Shown here: one piece after another, positions 40,846 through 53,357 of the stretch
How the letters are laid out: each line of letters opens with the position of its first letter
Numbering within the stretch: position 1 is the stretch's first letter
From: Sternotherus odoratus
Lineage: Eukaryota; Chordata; Testudines; Kinosternidae
Assembly: GCA_032164245.1 (NCBI GenBank)
Contig: JAVMKO010000001.1
Span: 17,521,603-17,585,602 of the forward strand
Direction of reading: 5' to 3'
Length of the DNA: 64,000 nucleotides
Notes under the pieces: generated by a model
Told to the model about the DNA's origin: nothing
The model's input: only the letters and a program-made list of their open reading frames with translations
The model's database searches: none
Position numbers and translations under genes: made by a program

Positions 40846-43065
40846 CCTGCCTCCAGTTCCCCTCTTTACACCATGTTTGCCCCAACAGCCACCCAGGCAG
40901 ACAGCAGCAAGTTAGTTGCTCCACTACCTACCTTTGTCTCTTATTGTGCTCCAATTCCTCCTCCCCCAACTACATATTCTCAATTATGCTCCTCCATTCT
41001 CCACTGCAACTTGCCTGTCATGACAGATACAGTAGCAGCCAGTGCCAGTCACCCCCTTCCTCAACAGTTCTCAGTCCTACAAGTTTTGCTTTCCTGCTAG
41101 CCAGCTACCAATGGCCAACCCCTGCAGCCTAGCCTGAAGCATGAGAATCCACTGGGAGGTAGGGAGTCACAACAGAGGTGCCAAGTGCACTAGATGCTTT
41201 ATGCTTCACAAGGTGGGAATTGCACTGAAAGCATGCGTCAACACAGGGCAGCTATGTGTATAGCTAGATGATGTTTCTGTTGTTTTTTATATTATAAGGG
41301 ATTAATAATAGGAGGCCCTAGTGACTGCCTACCTAGGTAGAAGAGAGGTCTAATATTAGTTAATTTAACAATTACAACAGAAAGAGAAACAACTATATTA
41401 TACCACCTAGCATGACAAAGAACTCTTTCATTTACCATGCTTACCTGAAGAATTCACATTGTATTTGATACACCTACCAGGATTACGAGAAAGATGCTCA
41501 TGCTGTCTTTATCTTCATGTAGCTGTTACTGTTGCAGAACATATGCTGATTGCATACCTAGTGCAAAACCTTCTCTCAACTGTTATTCTTATCACAACAG
41601 ATCACAGCTGGTTTTCTGGCTACATCTTTTAATCAAGTGAAGGGTCTCAGCAGCTATCTTAGAAGTTTTCATACCCCCGTACCACCACCTTTTTTTCCTT
41701 TTCTTTTCTGTTTAAAATGAAAGTAGAAGTTATTAAGCTACAGCCTTACGACACATCAAGGCCGTCATTGTGAAGGCGAGGTTATTCTTTCCTGTATTTC
41801 CCTGGTGGGTTTCAGTGTGCCAGGGATGAACAGTCACTTTTATGAAATGGTGCGACCTACATGTGAAAACCCACGTAACCCTGTGAAGAGTTTCTCAAAC
41901 TGGTAAAAGTGACTCTACTCAATATCAACCCCCAAAAGCTCCAATAGCTCGAGAGTAGACAGCAGGGTGAAGAGGGTGTTTTTAGGTCAAACGGGATCAC
42001 ATATTTTGATGGGGGGATGTAATGAAAAACTAGTCAGTCACCTTCAAACAGTTGCTCAGATAATGCCGTGATACCATTTCTTTTCATGCAGCAACTGGAT
42101 AAAATGATGGGACTTAAATGATGGCCCATTTCAAATACTGGTCTCTATCCAAGGGCTGTATAACTAATAAGCAGCTTGCTCGGAATGGAATTGTTTTGGT
42201 TTTCATTATTCCTAACACTGCACTCTAGCATTCTTGGAATAGTTTATTAGACTGTACAAACTCCCTACTCCCCAGGGACCACTTTGAAACCCTCCCTCCC
42301 ACCAGTGTTTAGATACATAAGATTCAGATCCTAATTTACAAGACTGTCTGCCTTACTAAGACTTCAAAACCCTGCATTTGGATACTCAGATTGGTATTTA
42401 GAGATATTGCTGTCTTTTTTTAATGGATCTAAACCCTGATGGAGAGACAGTCAGTGAAAGCATGTACATTTGAAAATTTGTTTCTCTCACGGAGAGCCAA
42501 ATCCTGAATTCCTTGCTCAATATTAGCTTAATCATTACTGAGACAAGAGAATGCTTTTTTGAGGGGGCTGTCTTCTCCTAGCTCTGGCCTTACAGACACT
42601 TATTAATCACAATAAGAGGGAGAAGAAAGATTTTCCATCTCTAGATTCTGTGCTAGTTCTTTCTGATAACCGTAACACTAGTTTGGATTTGGCAATGAAT
42701 GGGGACTGGGGGTTTTCCCATCTTTCATTTCCATTCAGCTAATTAGTGACCCTTAAATGTGAGGGGATGTTTCTGTGGCAGTTTTATTAAGGATGCAGGG
42801 AATTACCCCCTTAGCACTGGCAAACCAAAGAGGCATTTTGAACGTGGAATCAATTTACACCACTATTTCCACTGATTTATGGGAAGTTGCTCTGATTCAG
42901 GGGAAGTTGCTCTGATTCACAATGGTGTGAGATCAGGAGCTGACCATGCAGTTATACAGGCGTCAGTGCAACAATTTAACTGACATACTCTTAACCATGG
43001 GACTACACACAAGCTTAAAGTTTGGCACATGCTTAAGTATCTTACAGAATAATGAACATATACTA
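40846..43065. other. Unique sequence
   Basis: Long stretch of single-copy-looking DNA. The longest frame is 75 codons (40873-41100) with no domain. A foldback piece lies at about 42985-43057 (CACATGCTTAAGTATC). Confidence 0.45.
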
Positions 43066-43260
43066 TAAAGATGGGCCTGAGTTTCAAAGATTGGATCTGG
43101 ATCCTAATAAGGATCCACTTCTGATCTTCCTCAACATCCAAGGGGCCAGGGGCCAGTTGAGGTGTTCAGCTCTAAAGTTCCCCGATATTCGAGTATGCTT
43201 GGATCTGAAACTTTAGTTCAGGTCCCTCTTCAAAATGCAAAGTTAGCAACATCCAGAGAA
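43066..43260. repeat. GGATCTG-rich MITE-like repeat
   Basis: AGATGGGCCTGAGTTTCAAAG and GATCTGGATCCTAATAAGGATCC, with a related piece at 43835-43993 (TTTGGATCTGAAC twice, ending TCTCATCTCT). The two look like parts of one family with AGAGATG ends; boundaries are uncertain. Confidence 0.4.
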
Positions 43261-44059
43261 GAAATGACTTCACCAGAGGCAGGGGAAATCCTTCGTTCCC
43301 GGTTCCTTTTAACCACTGGTTACTCTGTTTTCAGTATGTGTGTCATTCTCTTTTATACATCACTAACAAGGGCTTGGCCATTATATCCTCTGAGACCCTT
43401 GTTATAGGTCCCAGGAAGCACCACTCTTTCTTTTGAGGGCTAACCTAAGCTATAATATTTTCCAAAAATCCTGCAATCGAATGGTGGGGTGAAAGGAAAG
43501 AGGAACATGCACCCAACGACAGAACAAAAATGTCACTGGGAAATGGAGAAAATGAACCATGCTGAGGTTTTGTTTGTCTAGGAAAGGAAATTACAGTTCT
43601 CAAGAGGGGTTTTTGGCAGTTATTTTTCTTTCTCCAGAGCATTCGCATAGGAAATGCACTGCATACATATTTCTCAGCATATTCTTGTTTTGATGGAATT
43701 CACTATCGTGATGGAAAGTCACAGTGTCCTATCATAATGCAAATAAACAGGAAGAAGTTCTTCACTTGTATTGCTGATCTATTCCTGTCTTTGCTTGCAC
43801 AGCTCAGATTTTACTTCACATTAAAGATGGCTCCAAAACTAATGATTTGGATCTGAACAACAAAGAACTTTGGTGAAGTTTGGAACTTGTTCTAAATGTT
43901 GTAACTGACTTTTTGCTTTATCAAAGTCAAAAATCCACAGAACTGTGGGGGCAGTTTGGATCTGAACTGTGCTGTACAGTCTCATCTCTACTGTATAATT
44001 AATCAGCTATGGTTGAATGGGAACAATAGGAAATATATCCATTTGCTCATTTTACAGGA
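43261..44059. other. Mostly unique sequence
   Basis: Includes the repeat piece at 43835-43993. Otherwise nothing recognised. Confidence 0.4.
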
Positions 44060-44225
44060 ACTAAAACACAGGAATTGCCATACTGGACCAGATCTGGACA
44101 GATCCATCTAGCCGTATCTGACAGTAGCCAGTACTAGCCGCTTTAGAGGAAGATATAAGAAACCCCTCAGCAGGCAAGTGAGAGGTAAATATGTTTCTTA
44201 GAAGAGCAATCTTGAAGGGACAGAT
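44060..44225 (-). mobile_element. CR1/L3-type LINE 3' fragment
   Basis: ACAGGAATTGCCATACTGGA then CAGATCTGGACAGATCCATC, CAGTAGCCAGTACTAGC and AAACCCCTCAGCAGGC is the reverse complement of the usual end '...TTTAGTCCAGTATGGC'. It is 5'-truncated. Confidence 0.75.
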
Positions 44226-44671
44226 TAGATTAAAGGTGATGAACTGTTTTTGCAATCATGGGATAAACTTCTGCCTCACTGAAATCAATGGGAGGTGGGA
44301 GGGTTTCCCTTGATCTAAATGGGGCCAGGATTTCACCCACACTCTCTAATTTTCTGGAGACTGTTTACATGAGAAACGTTACCCCGTTGTTGCAGCAACA
44401 AGATGCCAAGAGAGGCTCTGGGTGCAGGCACAATGACAGGATTCTCAGTTCCGGGGCTCAGGTGCAGTACAGAAGTGACACATTCAGTCAATGAGAGAGG
44501 GAAACAACTGCATTGTTGTCTGAGCTGCCCTCAAATGCCAATTAGTGAAGGCATGGAAATAAGGACTTTGCAGGAAACTGATTACTCTGCGGCCAAGTCC
44601 ACCATGCCAACCAGTGAGCATCACTCTACCATGCCAACCAGGGAGCACAGCTAATGCGGCTAAAGGAAATA
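44226..44671. other. Unique sequence
   Basis: A short direct repeat (CCATGCCAACCAG at 44601 and 44629). Otherwise nothing recognised. Confidence 0.4.
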
Positions 44672-45043
44672 CACTAAACCCTCGATTTAACGGACCTCGA
44701 TTTAACGGACTTCGGATGCAACGGACAAAATTTCTAAGCAAGTCTGATGCATCCGAAATCCATTTGTCGAGGGCTGGCTGCCGGCTCCCGGCTGCCGCCC
44801 GGGTCTGCCACCTGGGTCACGGCAGCGGGCGGGCTGGCTGACGGCTCCCGGGCGGGCAGGCTGGCGATTTCCAGCTGCCGCCCGGGTCCCATCAGCGGGC
44901 GGGCTGCGGAGCTGCCGCCCCGGCCTTGTGGCAGGCGGGCTGCTGCTCCAACCGCTCTTTTTTTATTATTATTAAATAACGGACTTTCTGATTTAACGGA
45001 CACCCCCTCGCCCGAATTAGTCCGTTAAATCGAGGTTTTACTG
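44672..45043. mobile_element. Tigger/pogo-like MITE, 372 bp
   Basis: The ends CACTAAACCCTCGATTTAAC and GTTAAATCGAGGTTTTACTG are inverted repeats, flanked by TA at 44670-44671 and 45044-45045. TA duplication plus CAGTAAAACCTCG ends is the pogo/Tigger type. The left end has a second copy (CCTCGATTTAACGGACTTCG). The core (44770-44950) is GC-rich with repeated GCGGGCGGGCTG and CAGCTGCCGCCCGGG, giving 75-93-codon frames that are not genes. Confidence 0.9.
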
Positions 45044-45045
45044 TA

Positions 45046-45504
45046 TTACAAGGAGGTGGGGGGGGGGGGAAACCTGCCGGCTTGCAGAATTCTCTAGTCT
45101 CAAGGGGTGTTCTGTCTGTGCTGTAAAAAGGGACATAAATAGCAAGCCCTTTTTGGAAGCAACAAAATATTAGACTTGTAGATGAGATATTTGAGTTTAT
45201 GTTCCCAGATTAAAGCAGCATGCAAGGCTTGAGCGAAGGAGAAAATGTGCAATGTGAGAATTAACAGCCTTCCACATTACAAAGGGTTTAGAAAAATTGC
45301 AATCCACGTTCCTCACAAAAGTGAGAAGCACATGTCAAGGACTCTCATGAGGAGATTTTCCCCAGTCATTATACAAGGGCTATACCTGATTAACTTGTTG
45401 ATTAGGAATTACTGATTTATGTCCTCCGGGGCTTGATAGGAGAACTTTGCTTGACCTTTCAACTTTCTAATAACACTAAACAAAGTCATGCCCTTTCACT
45501 ATTA
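45046..45504. other. Unique sequence
   Basis: A G-run at 45056-45069. Nothing else recognised. Confidence 0.4.
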
Positions 45505-46121
45505 TGATGGGTCCCACACTTTCTCTTCTTGTGGGGGGTTCAGGGCACCATTTATTGCCCCTGAACAGGGTATTAACTGCCCCACTAGTATCCTAGAGGA
45601 GGGGAGTGGAGAGGGAGGGACCCTGGCCTGCTCTCTACTCCAGGTCCCAGCCCAAGGGCCCTGAGGATAGTGGTAAACCACTTGAACTAGCTATTCCTTC
45701 CCCTGGGCTTCTTCCCTTTTCTACCCTTCAGCTTGTGGGCTTCCTGCCCTCTCTCTGCACAAACTAGGTGTCCCTTTACCTAGGGTCTGGGTCTTCTTAG
45801 TTCACTGCAGCACTTCTCCAAACTCTCTTCTGCTTTCCTCCAAACTGCTCTCCGCTCTAACACCAATCCACTCTGCTTCGACTCCTTCAAACTGTTTTCT
45901 GCTCCAACACCAAATCACTCTGCTCCCACTCCTCCAAACTGCTCTCTGCTCCAACTCCTTCCCGTCTGACTGAAGCAAGGGTTTTTTATCATGTGATTGG
46001 CTTCAGGTGCCTTAATTGGCCCCAGTTGTCCAACCAACTTCTAGCAAACTTGCTTCCCTCTACAAGGAATAAAGCTTCCCTCTAACACTCTCCTGCTGCC
46101 CTCTGGCCATGCTGTATTACA
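45505..46121 (-). mobile_element. Probable solo LTR, about 615 bp
   Basis: Read on the minus strand it begins TGTAATACAGCATGGCCAGA and ends GTGTGGGACCCATCA, that is TG...CA. Near its end it has AATAAATGGTGCCC (an AATAAA signal) inside a short hairpin, CAGGGGCAATAAATGGTGCCCTG. An internal VNTR lies at 45825-45965. The flanking bases do not give a clean duplication, so the ends are approximate. No retroviral coding region is present. Confidence 0.6.
45825..45965. repeat. Short VNTR inside the LTR
   Basis: Three to four imperfect units of CTCCAAACTGCTCTCTGCTC plus CAACACCAA-type spacer, about 45 bp per unit. Confidence 0.75.
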
Positions 46122-47628
46122 ATATATAAGTGCATAATTATTTGTATTTAAACTTTAGGACTGGAAAAGACTCCAATGGTTTGGTCGGTACTGACCCAGC
46201 CAAAGAAGATTGTTTTATGTCTCCTACTTTGTTTTCAATATGCAGGCATGAATTGCACAGTTCCTTCACTACAATTATATTTAACATATTGACATACAAT
46301 AAACCAGGCTACTGCTTGCAATGATTTAACAGCACTCTTTGCACCAGTCATTCTATAAAATTTTAATTGACACACTCACAAAGTGATATACATTAATGTA
46401 TTCTGTAGAATGCAGGCAAGTCTGCAGTTTATTTTTTACAGAGACCTCCAGCAGTAAATACAAAATTTATTAAAACCAATATATTACTTAATGCATATAG
46501 AACTAAAATAAATTATATTAGTCCTGCTAATATTTTCTTGGCCAGCAGTTTTTGAAAGTTAATTTTAAAGTGAAGCAAGGGAAGGTAGCCACACTTAAGT
46601 TCTAGAAACTGTTTCATTATTCAGGAAAAAACACAGGTGAAAGAGCTCAGACCAAGTTATAGATCATTTTCCAGCTTCCCAAAAGAGTGTGTTTTGAAGA
46701 GATTTGAAGGAGTACAGGGAGTCGGGTTGGCACACAGGAAAGGGGAGATGGTTCCAAGCAAATATTGCAGGCTCTCAGGTGCCATGGTGATGGACACAAT
46801 CTAAATAGCATATACAAAATGCAGAAGTGAAAGCACTGAGAAATGCACTCTGGTAAGAGTGTTTCTGAGACCCAGGGAAAGACTAGGTGTTTTCAGTCAT
46901 TACAATAATATAGCCTTTACTTTAACAGTTACATTCACTCTCCTAATGAGGGCCAGCATATGGCCTATGCACCACCCGAGTTTTATTTTAAGAACCCAAG
47001 TGGTGCATTCTGCTGGACTTTTGCACAGTGGTGAATTGGAACAACTGCAGAACTCAGGAAATCCAGAGCGGTCTACTCCAGAACCCGCCTGGAGAGGACC
47101 AATCCCTTATCCCTCCTCTATTTGACAAATGGCATATTCATGGCTGTGGCACTTGGAGCTGTGGCATTTGTGATGCCCTCATTCTCCTGTGGCGGTGTGA
47201 TGGCTGCCATCTTGAATGACATGGGTGGACCTGGAGACCTCCAGAGCTAAAAATATGAGTCTCTACAGTTTAAACTAAAAAGCCAGGCTCTTAAACTGAG
47301 GCTGTAACAGACTTGTGTCCACTGTGTGGACAGAGAGAAACAATTAATACACACTGACCAGTTGATTACATGGATATGTAGCATAGGTCACAATTTGGAC
47401 CGGATGCCTATGCTTAATTTTATGCACATCAATAGTCCTAGCAATTTTAGTGAGACCATTCATATGCATAAAATTAAGCATGTGTGTAAGTATTTGCAGC
47501 ATCAGAGCCTACATTTGGCATACCTCTTGCTATGGCATGCTTGGGCTCACTGGTATGGGCCAAAAACACACAGGGAGGCAGAGGAATTCATTTTGATCTC
47601 CTTTTCTTTTTATTTCACTCTCCTGGGG
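46122..47628. other. Unique sequence with one foldback
   Basis: Contains a hairpin at 47410-47481. The frames (88 codons at 46859-47125, 115 codons at 47326-47673) have no domain. Confidence 0.45.
47405..47512. repeat. TTAAGCA-type foldback repeat
   Basis: ATGCTTAATTTTATGCAC (47410-47427) pairs with ATGCATAAAATTAAGCAT (47464-47481), 17 of 18 bases, around a 36-base loop. Then comes GTAAGTATTTGCAGCATCAG, as in the family at 37073. Confidence 0.6.
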
Positions 47629-48765
47629 TGTGATGGGTTGGGTCACAGAGACCCCCTTGGGACTGCCACCTGATGTGCTGAGTCAGCCTCTGGGCCTGTT
47701 TTCCCTGGCAGCTTGGGACTTCAGGACTCTGTCTTGTTGAGCTAGACACGCTAGCCTGCTGTAAACACAGACCCAGGTCTGAACCATGTCCCAGTGGGGT
47801 CCAAACCACAAATATATCTGTTCTACTCTGTGTAAAGCTTATACAAGGAAAACTCATCAATTGTTTACCCTCTATAACATTATAGAGAGAGATGCACAGC
47901 TGCTTGCTCCGCAAGGAATTAATTACTTGCTCTGGGTCAATTAATAAGCAAAAAGTGATTTTATTAAATGTAAAAAGTAGCATTTAAGTGGTTCCAAGTA
48001 ATAACAGACAGAACAAAGTAAATTACCAAGCAAAATAAAACAAAAACATGCAAGTGTAAGCCTAATACAGTATGAAATTACATGAGGTAAATCTCACCCT
48101 CAGATGTGTTCCAATATGCTTCTTTGACTGACTAGACTCCTTCCAAGTCTGGGTCTAGCAAACACTCAGACCCCTGTAGTTACTGTCCTTCGTTCCTGTT
48201 TCTTTCAGACATGTCTTTGGGGTGGAGAGACTATCTTCTGAGCCAGCTGAAGAGAAAATTGGGGGGTCTTCAGGGCCTTATATAGTCTTTCTCTTGTGAG
48301 TGGAAACCCCTTTGTTCTCCTATGTAAAATTCCCTCAACAACATGGAGTTTGCAGTTACCAGGGCAAGTCACATGTCTATGAATGATTTAGATTTTTGCA
48401 GGCCAACCCATTGTTTACATGCTAGCTTGAACGCTCCCAGGAAAGCTGAGATGTGGAATGGCTTTTCCCAAATCCATTGTCAGTTAAAAGTTTCTTCACT
48501 GGGCACTTACTGCGAATATCCTTTCTCACGAAGCTGACCAAATGCTTCACTGAGGCTACTTAGAATCAAACAAATACATAGCCAATATTCATAACTTAAA
48601 AAACAAAAATGATACACGCATACAGACAACATAATTATAACCAACAAACTACAACCTTCCCATAGACACCCCAGTTGGCCTCATCTGAATAAGAACTGGT
48701 GCAACCAGAGGACCCTGGTTGCAACAATGATCTATACGGTCACAGTTTATGTCAGTAACGTCACA
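47629..48765 (-). mobile_element. Solo LTR, 1137 bp
   Basis: The ends are TGTGATGGG (plus-strand left) and ACGTCACA (right), so the minus-strand LTR runs TGTGACGT...CATCACA. The next base outside each end extends the inverted repeat (GTGTGA/TCACAC), and TGGG flanks both sides as a likely 4-bp duplication. On the minus strand there is a TATATAAGG (near 48279) and AATAAAATCAC (near 47955), fitting U3-R order. Neither internal retroviral sequence nor a second LTR was seen nearby. 2925-3287 is a diverged part of the same family. Confidence 0.78.
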
Positions 48766-49814
48766 CTGGGCTCTTTCTCACCATTCAAATGTGGTCCAAT
48801 ATATATAACTAGGACAAAATACTAGTAACCCCACCACCACTTGCTGCCAATAGGCAGTCAGATGATCCTGGGAGCATGGGAGTAAACTTTACCCTCCAAT
48901 CTCCTCCTCCTTGCATGATTATGGCAAGTTTCCTTTCACTTAGAAAGTGGAAGCTAACCAGTTACCACAGAATTATGCCACATGCTATGGTATAAAAGGG
49001 AAGCTGCACTGTACTTATGTCATACAATAAGGATAACATGTCATTACCCCTGCATCCATGACAAAATGAATTTTAACCCAAAACAGCCAAAATTGATCTC
49101 TTTGGCAAAGCAGCTCTGTCTGCTGACCACCTAGAGAAATAAATGTGTCAACTCAAATGCTGTCTTCTCCTGAGATCTTTTTCCCCAATTCATCAACAAA
49201 CAGCGGATGAGATTCAGACCCTGCCTTACTGCAGTAACTGGGAATCTTTCCTCTGACTTCAATGAGCTGTGGATCAGGTCCTCAGTGCTCAACTTGCTAG
49301 ACATTTATATTACACCCAATAGTGCTGAGCTAAGCTTTTTAGTGTCTGAGCTGGGAGGGAGAGCCTGGAGGGAAGGGACATTTGTCATATTTTAAAGATC
49401 AGTCTCTGAAAGTACTGTAAGCAGGTTCCATCTCTGGTGATAGATCTGATTTAAATTAATGTTATTGGAAATGTACAAAGTGTATGGAATGTAAAATGTA
49501 ATTACCCCTTGTATGGCCAATATTTCTGCTGTGGAGACAGCCCCAGTCCTCAGCTGTGCAGTATCATAGACCTGATGTCACGATCCACTAGCCAGCTGAG
49601 AGTCTATGAGCATCCTCTGATTAAATGGATCTGAGATACCCCAGCCTGCTATCGCCAAACCCCTTCACATCAGAAAATGTGATCTCAGCCCATCAGGCAC
49701 CCTCAGCTGCTCCAAATGTGTCTTAACCCTGCCCTGCAGCCAGATCCTTCCTTTTTAAAGACTTTTTTTCCTATGCTTGTACAGTCATTTTAAATGCAGA
49801 TAAAGTTAATCTAA
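48766..49814. other. Unique sequence
   Basis: Nothing recognised. Short frames only. Confidence 0.4.
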
Positions 49815-50012
49815 AAGGTGGACATTGATTCCAAAACCAAAAGGGACCATTGCGATCATCCACTTTGCACTCTGGTATAACACAGGCCATAGAACTTCCC
49901 AAAATAATTCCCAGAGCAAATCTTTTAGAAAAACATGCACTCTTGATTTCAAATTTGTCACTGATGGAAAATCCACCACAGCCTTTGGTAAATTGTGCCC
50001 TCCCTGGTGACA
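49815..50012 (-). mobile_element. CR1/L3-like LINE fragment
   Basis: ATAACACAGGCCATAGAACTTCC, AAATCTTTTAGAAAAACATGC and AGCCTTTGGTAAATTGT match 6500-6640 in the same orientation. Confidence 0.8.
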
Positions 50013-50425
50013 ACGTCTTTGCCCTTTTAGGGCCTTTCTGACCACAACTCTCCAGCTGGGCCGCTGAGGTTCAGTTCCCCCCTCTAGGGGTGCCTCAATG
50101 TCCAGGCCACTTCCCCCAGTGGTTAATGGGTGTTGGGAGGGATCTGGGCTCACCCACTACTCCGGGTCCCAGCACAGCGATCCTGTAGATACCTGTTGTC
50201 TGCCGTGTCACTCTGCTGCTCTAATGCCCTGGGCCACATCCCCATGCCGTCTTCCCCCTTGCCTCAAGGCCTTGTCCTGATGGAGTTGCACAACCAGCAC
50301 AGAGCTCCTTCTCGCTCTCCCGGCTTCTGGCAGCACTGCTTCATCCAAGGTCCTGCAGCTCCCTCAGCCAACCACACACCATTCATGATCCTCCAGCTCT
50401 AGAAAGGAACTGGAACTTACTCTGA
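50013..50425. other. GC-rich stretch, possible LTR piece
   Basis: Higher GC than the surroundings (CTGGGCCGCTGAGGTTCAG, GGGTCCCAGCACAGCG). It lies between two CR1 pieces. Frames of 60-115 codons without domains. It resembles LTR-type DNA, but no ends were identified. Confidence 0.3.
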
Positions 50426-50429
50426 GTGC

Positions 50430-50482
50430 AGGGGACTGGACTAGCAGACCTCTCGAGGTACCTTCCAGTCCTATGATTCTAA
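50430..50482 (+). mobile_element. CR1 LINE 3' tail
   Basis: GGGGACTGGACTAGCAGACC then CTCGAGGTACCTTCCAGTCC and TATGATTCTA: a short 3' end of a plus-strand CR1. Confidence 0.85.
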
Positions 50483-50664
50483 TGTGCCTACTTAATACTA
50501 CACACCCCCAGATTCTAGACTAGAATAGTCCACCCAGGAGTGCAAGGGAAATTCGTACTTCCCCTCCTTACTCACTACATCTGCAGCCATGTAGTCCAAA
50601 TCACAATCCATCCCAACATCTAATTATGAATAGAGTGACAATTGTTATTTATCACCTGTCCACA

Positions 50665-51080
50665 GATTTATAGAGTTTAAGGCCAGAAGGGACCACTAGA
50701 TCACTTAGTCTGACATCCTATATATCACCAGCTATTAAATTTCACCCTGTTACTTCTGTATTAAGACCGATAAATTGAGTTAGACTAAAGCATATCTTTC
50801 ACTAGATTAAATAACTCTTACATACCCAGTATTTCCTCCCCATGAAGTTACTTATACACTGTAATCAAGTCACCTCTAAATTTACTTTTTGATAAATTAA
50901 AGAGATTAAGCTTTTAAGTGTCTCACTGTAAGGCTTTTTCCTCCATCCCTCAAATAATTTTGTGGCTCTTTTCTGCATCCACTTCAATTTTTTATAATCC
51001 TTTTTAGAATGTGGACACCAGAATTGGATGCAGAATTCCAATCCCAGTCTCACTGATGCTGTATGCATAGGTTAAGAACA
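50665..51080 (-). pseudogene. CR1 LINE ORF2 C-terminal remnant
   Basis: The minus frame 50865-51068 reads 'HTASVRLGLEFCIQFWCPHSKKDYKKLKWMQKRATKLFEG', the 'LVRPHLEYCVQFW.P..KKD..KLE.VQRRATK' block of CR1 ORF2, followed by 'YSETLKSLISLIYQKVNLEV'. The 3' UTR runs to about 50665 (GGCCAGAAGGGACCACTAGA). It is truncated before the rest of ORF2. Confidence 0.88.
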
Positions 51081-52884
51081 GGACTTATACACACTATTAT
51101 TTTTCTCCATAGGCCTCTGAGCAGCTATAAAATAATCAGTTTTGATCACCACTGCTATAGGATGAAGTCAAAGCAACTGTGAAGGGTTCTACATTCCATT
51201 TTTGGAGCCATCTAGTCCCTCAGCTAAACTTATGTGGATAAGCAGCAGGATTCAGTACCCATTGCTTATAAACACAGCAATTTTTTACCAATTTTTTTAC
51301 CAATAACTTTTACCAAAAGAATACTACTGTCTTAAAAATGTGGGCCAAAAACCCAAACCATCTCAGCATCCTTGGAGACTTACTATATGCAGATAGCGGA
51401 TTTAAAGTGGCTATAGTTTGATGGATGTTTATAGACACTCTTTTGATAGGCGATAAAAAAATACCCTATGAAGCAGCTTAAATGCACATTGCAAGAGCAA
51501 CATGTAATTCTTAGCCATTGGCAGTGAGTTGCTTATTAATGCAATGCAACAAGCTTTGTTGTTTAATTTACACTCTCCGGTACACAGAAGAACTTCTCAA
51601 CTAGACAACCTAGTATATCTGCCAAGGCCAGGCCCTGTATTTCTGCAGAGCATCTGATGAATTGGTAATGTCAGGCTGTCATGTCATGGAACTGCTTCCC
51701 CTACAGAATCAGTTCCAGCAAGCGTTTCTATTGCTTCTGGTCAAGCCCTGTTCAGTACTCTGCCACAAAGAGCTTCATGCTTCCTGCACATTTGTTTCTT
51801 GAAATATAGCCTGTGCACTGGCCAGCTTCAGATCTCATTTTGGTAACTTTTTAGTGACCAAGCAGGCAGGAATTGCCACAATTGTGTGCACAGTTATCCA
51901 ACTCTTGTAAATAGGCTGAAGACTTATTAGTGTTCCATTATTATGTCATATTGGATTATATTACTATTCCAAGCAGTTGGTAATACAGAGCTGATTCTCA
52001 CCTGATCGTCCAATAACAAACCATTTCAGTATGCAAGACGTCAACGTGCTAATTTATTTCAGAGCATGCAGCCTTTGATGCTTCATTTGAAAGTCTGCGT
52101 TTAAAGTATTGTGAGTGCATGGAAAGATGCCCTGGAATAGGGCTCATTACAGCACATCAGCTTTCCTTACCAGCGGATAAGCCATCTCATCCCAGTTGCC
52201 TCATATCGGTCGACAGGGAAGTGTTACGTTTCCTTTCACTCTGGGAACATGAGCGACCCTGTTCTGCACAGTGAGGTCAGCAAGAATCCTTCAATGGTGG
52301 GGCGTAGAGATCTTTCTTCGGGGGGATTCATTCTGAAACAATCCCGTTGGCTTGAGACATCATGTAGAATTGCACATGTTGTGTAAAGGGAATTACATTT
52401 GTAAGACTTTAGTGACATTGTTACATTACTCACCGTAATCTGGTGACCCTTTTATATATGAATGCTTAAGAAGAGCGACAGTATGAAAGGTTATTGCTAG
52501 CACATAAACAAGAAGAGCCCAAAGAAGAATTGCATAAACTGCTGATATATACAAGAGATTTAAAAGGTTTATTTTTTCAGCTTCTAAACACCTATTTGGA
52601 GGTGAAATACAATCAAACAAAGCCTTGATTTTGTTAAATATATATATATGATTCATTTTATCTGACTGACATGAAACAATGATATGTTCCAGTAATAATA
52701 CAGTAATAAAAGCCCAGATCTTTATAAGCCTTAGGAATTTTATTTCTCCAGGGTAGCATAATAAGCAGAAAATACATTTGCAAATAAATGTAAATGACAA
52801 GCAGCCTCCTATTTTTATATAATATGGTCATGTCAGCTAACTCACACTTTTGGGGCTGAAGTAACATATATAATAAAGGACATC
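51081..52884. other. Unique sequence
   Basis: AT-rich DNA with a (TA)n stretch at about 52640-52650. The 124-codon minus frame at 52426-52800 is hydrophobic through AT richness and shows no domain. Confidence 0.4.
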
Positions 52885-53045
52885 ATGGGAGATTGTTTTG
52901 GATAGAACACTAGACTGGGACTCATGAGACTTGGATTCTATTCCTGGGTCTGCCATTGGATGACCTTGGGCAAATTTCTTCACCTTCTGTGCCTCAGTCT
53001 CTCCTTCAGTAAAATGGGGATAATGACACTGATCTTCTTCGTAAA
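52885..53045 (+). repeat. tRNA-derived, MIR-like SINE
   Basis: GATAGAACACTAGACTGGGAC (head), GGATTCTATTCCTGGGTC (B-box region), GATGACCTTGGGCAAATTTCTTCACC, TGTGCCTCAGTCTCTCC and GTAAAATGGGGATAATGAC follow the SINE order from 5' to 3'. Confidence 0.85.
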
Positions 53046-53349
53046 ATGGCTTGAGCTCTACCAAAGAAACATGTTATATAATAGCTAGGGATTTGGGGGG
53101 GGGGGTTGTCCCTAAAATACAATAATTGGAAAATGTTAAAGCTCCACACAATGTATTAAGCACTCTGCCACTATGGTTAACTCTGGTCAAAAAAAGTCAT
53201 TTGGTGGCATGGACGAACCTGGCAGGATCTCCAAATGATTCAACCTCTCAGAGCAAACCTTATAAATAAATAACACTGATTTACCCCCATCATATGGGTT
53301 CCCATCCATTTGATGTTATTATGTAGGTATTATTTAGATACATGATTTA
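53046..53349. other. Unique sequence
   Basis: A G10-type run at 53096-53105. Nothing else. Confidence 0.4.
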
Positions 53350-53357
53350 TCATGTAC

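Noticed and set aside
47326..47983. 115- and 122-codon frames near 47.6 kb
   Set aside because: They run across the LTR boundary and have no domain.
52426..52800. Hydrophobic 124-codon frame as a membrane protein
   Set aside because: The composition follows from AT-rich DNA; no start context, exon structure or similarity could be recognised.
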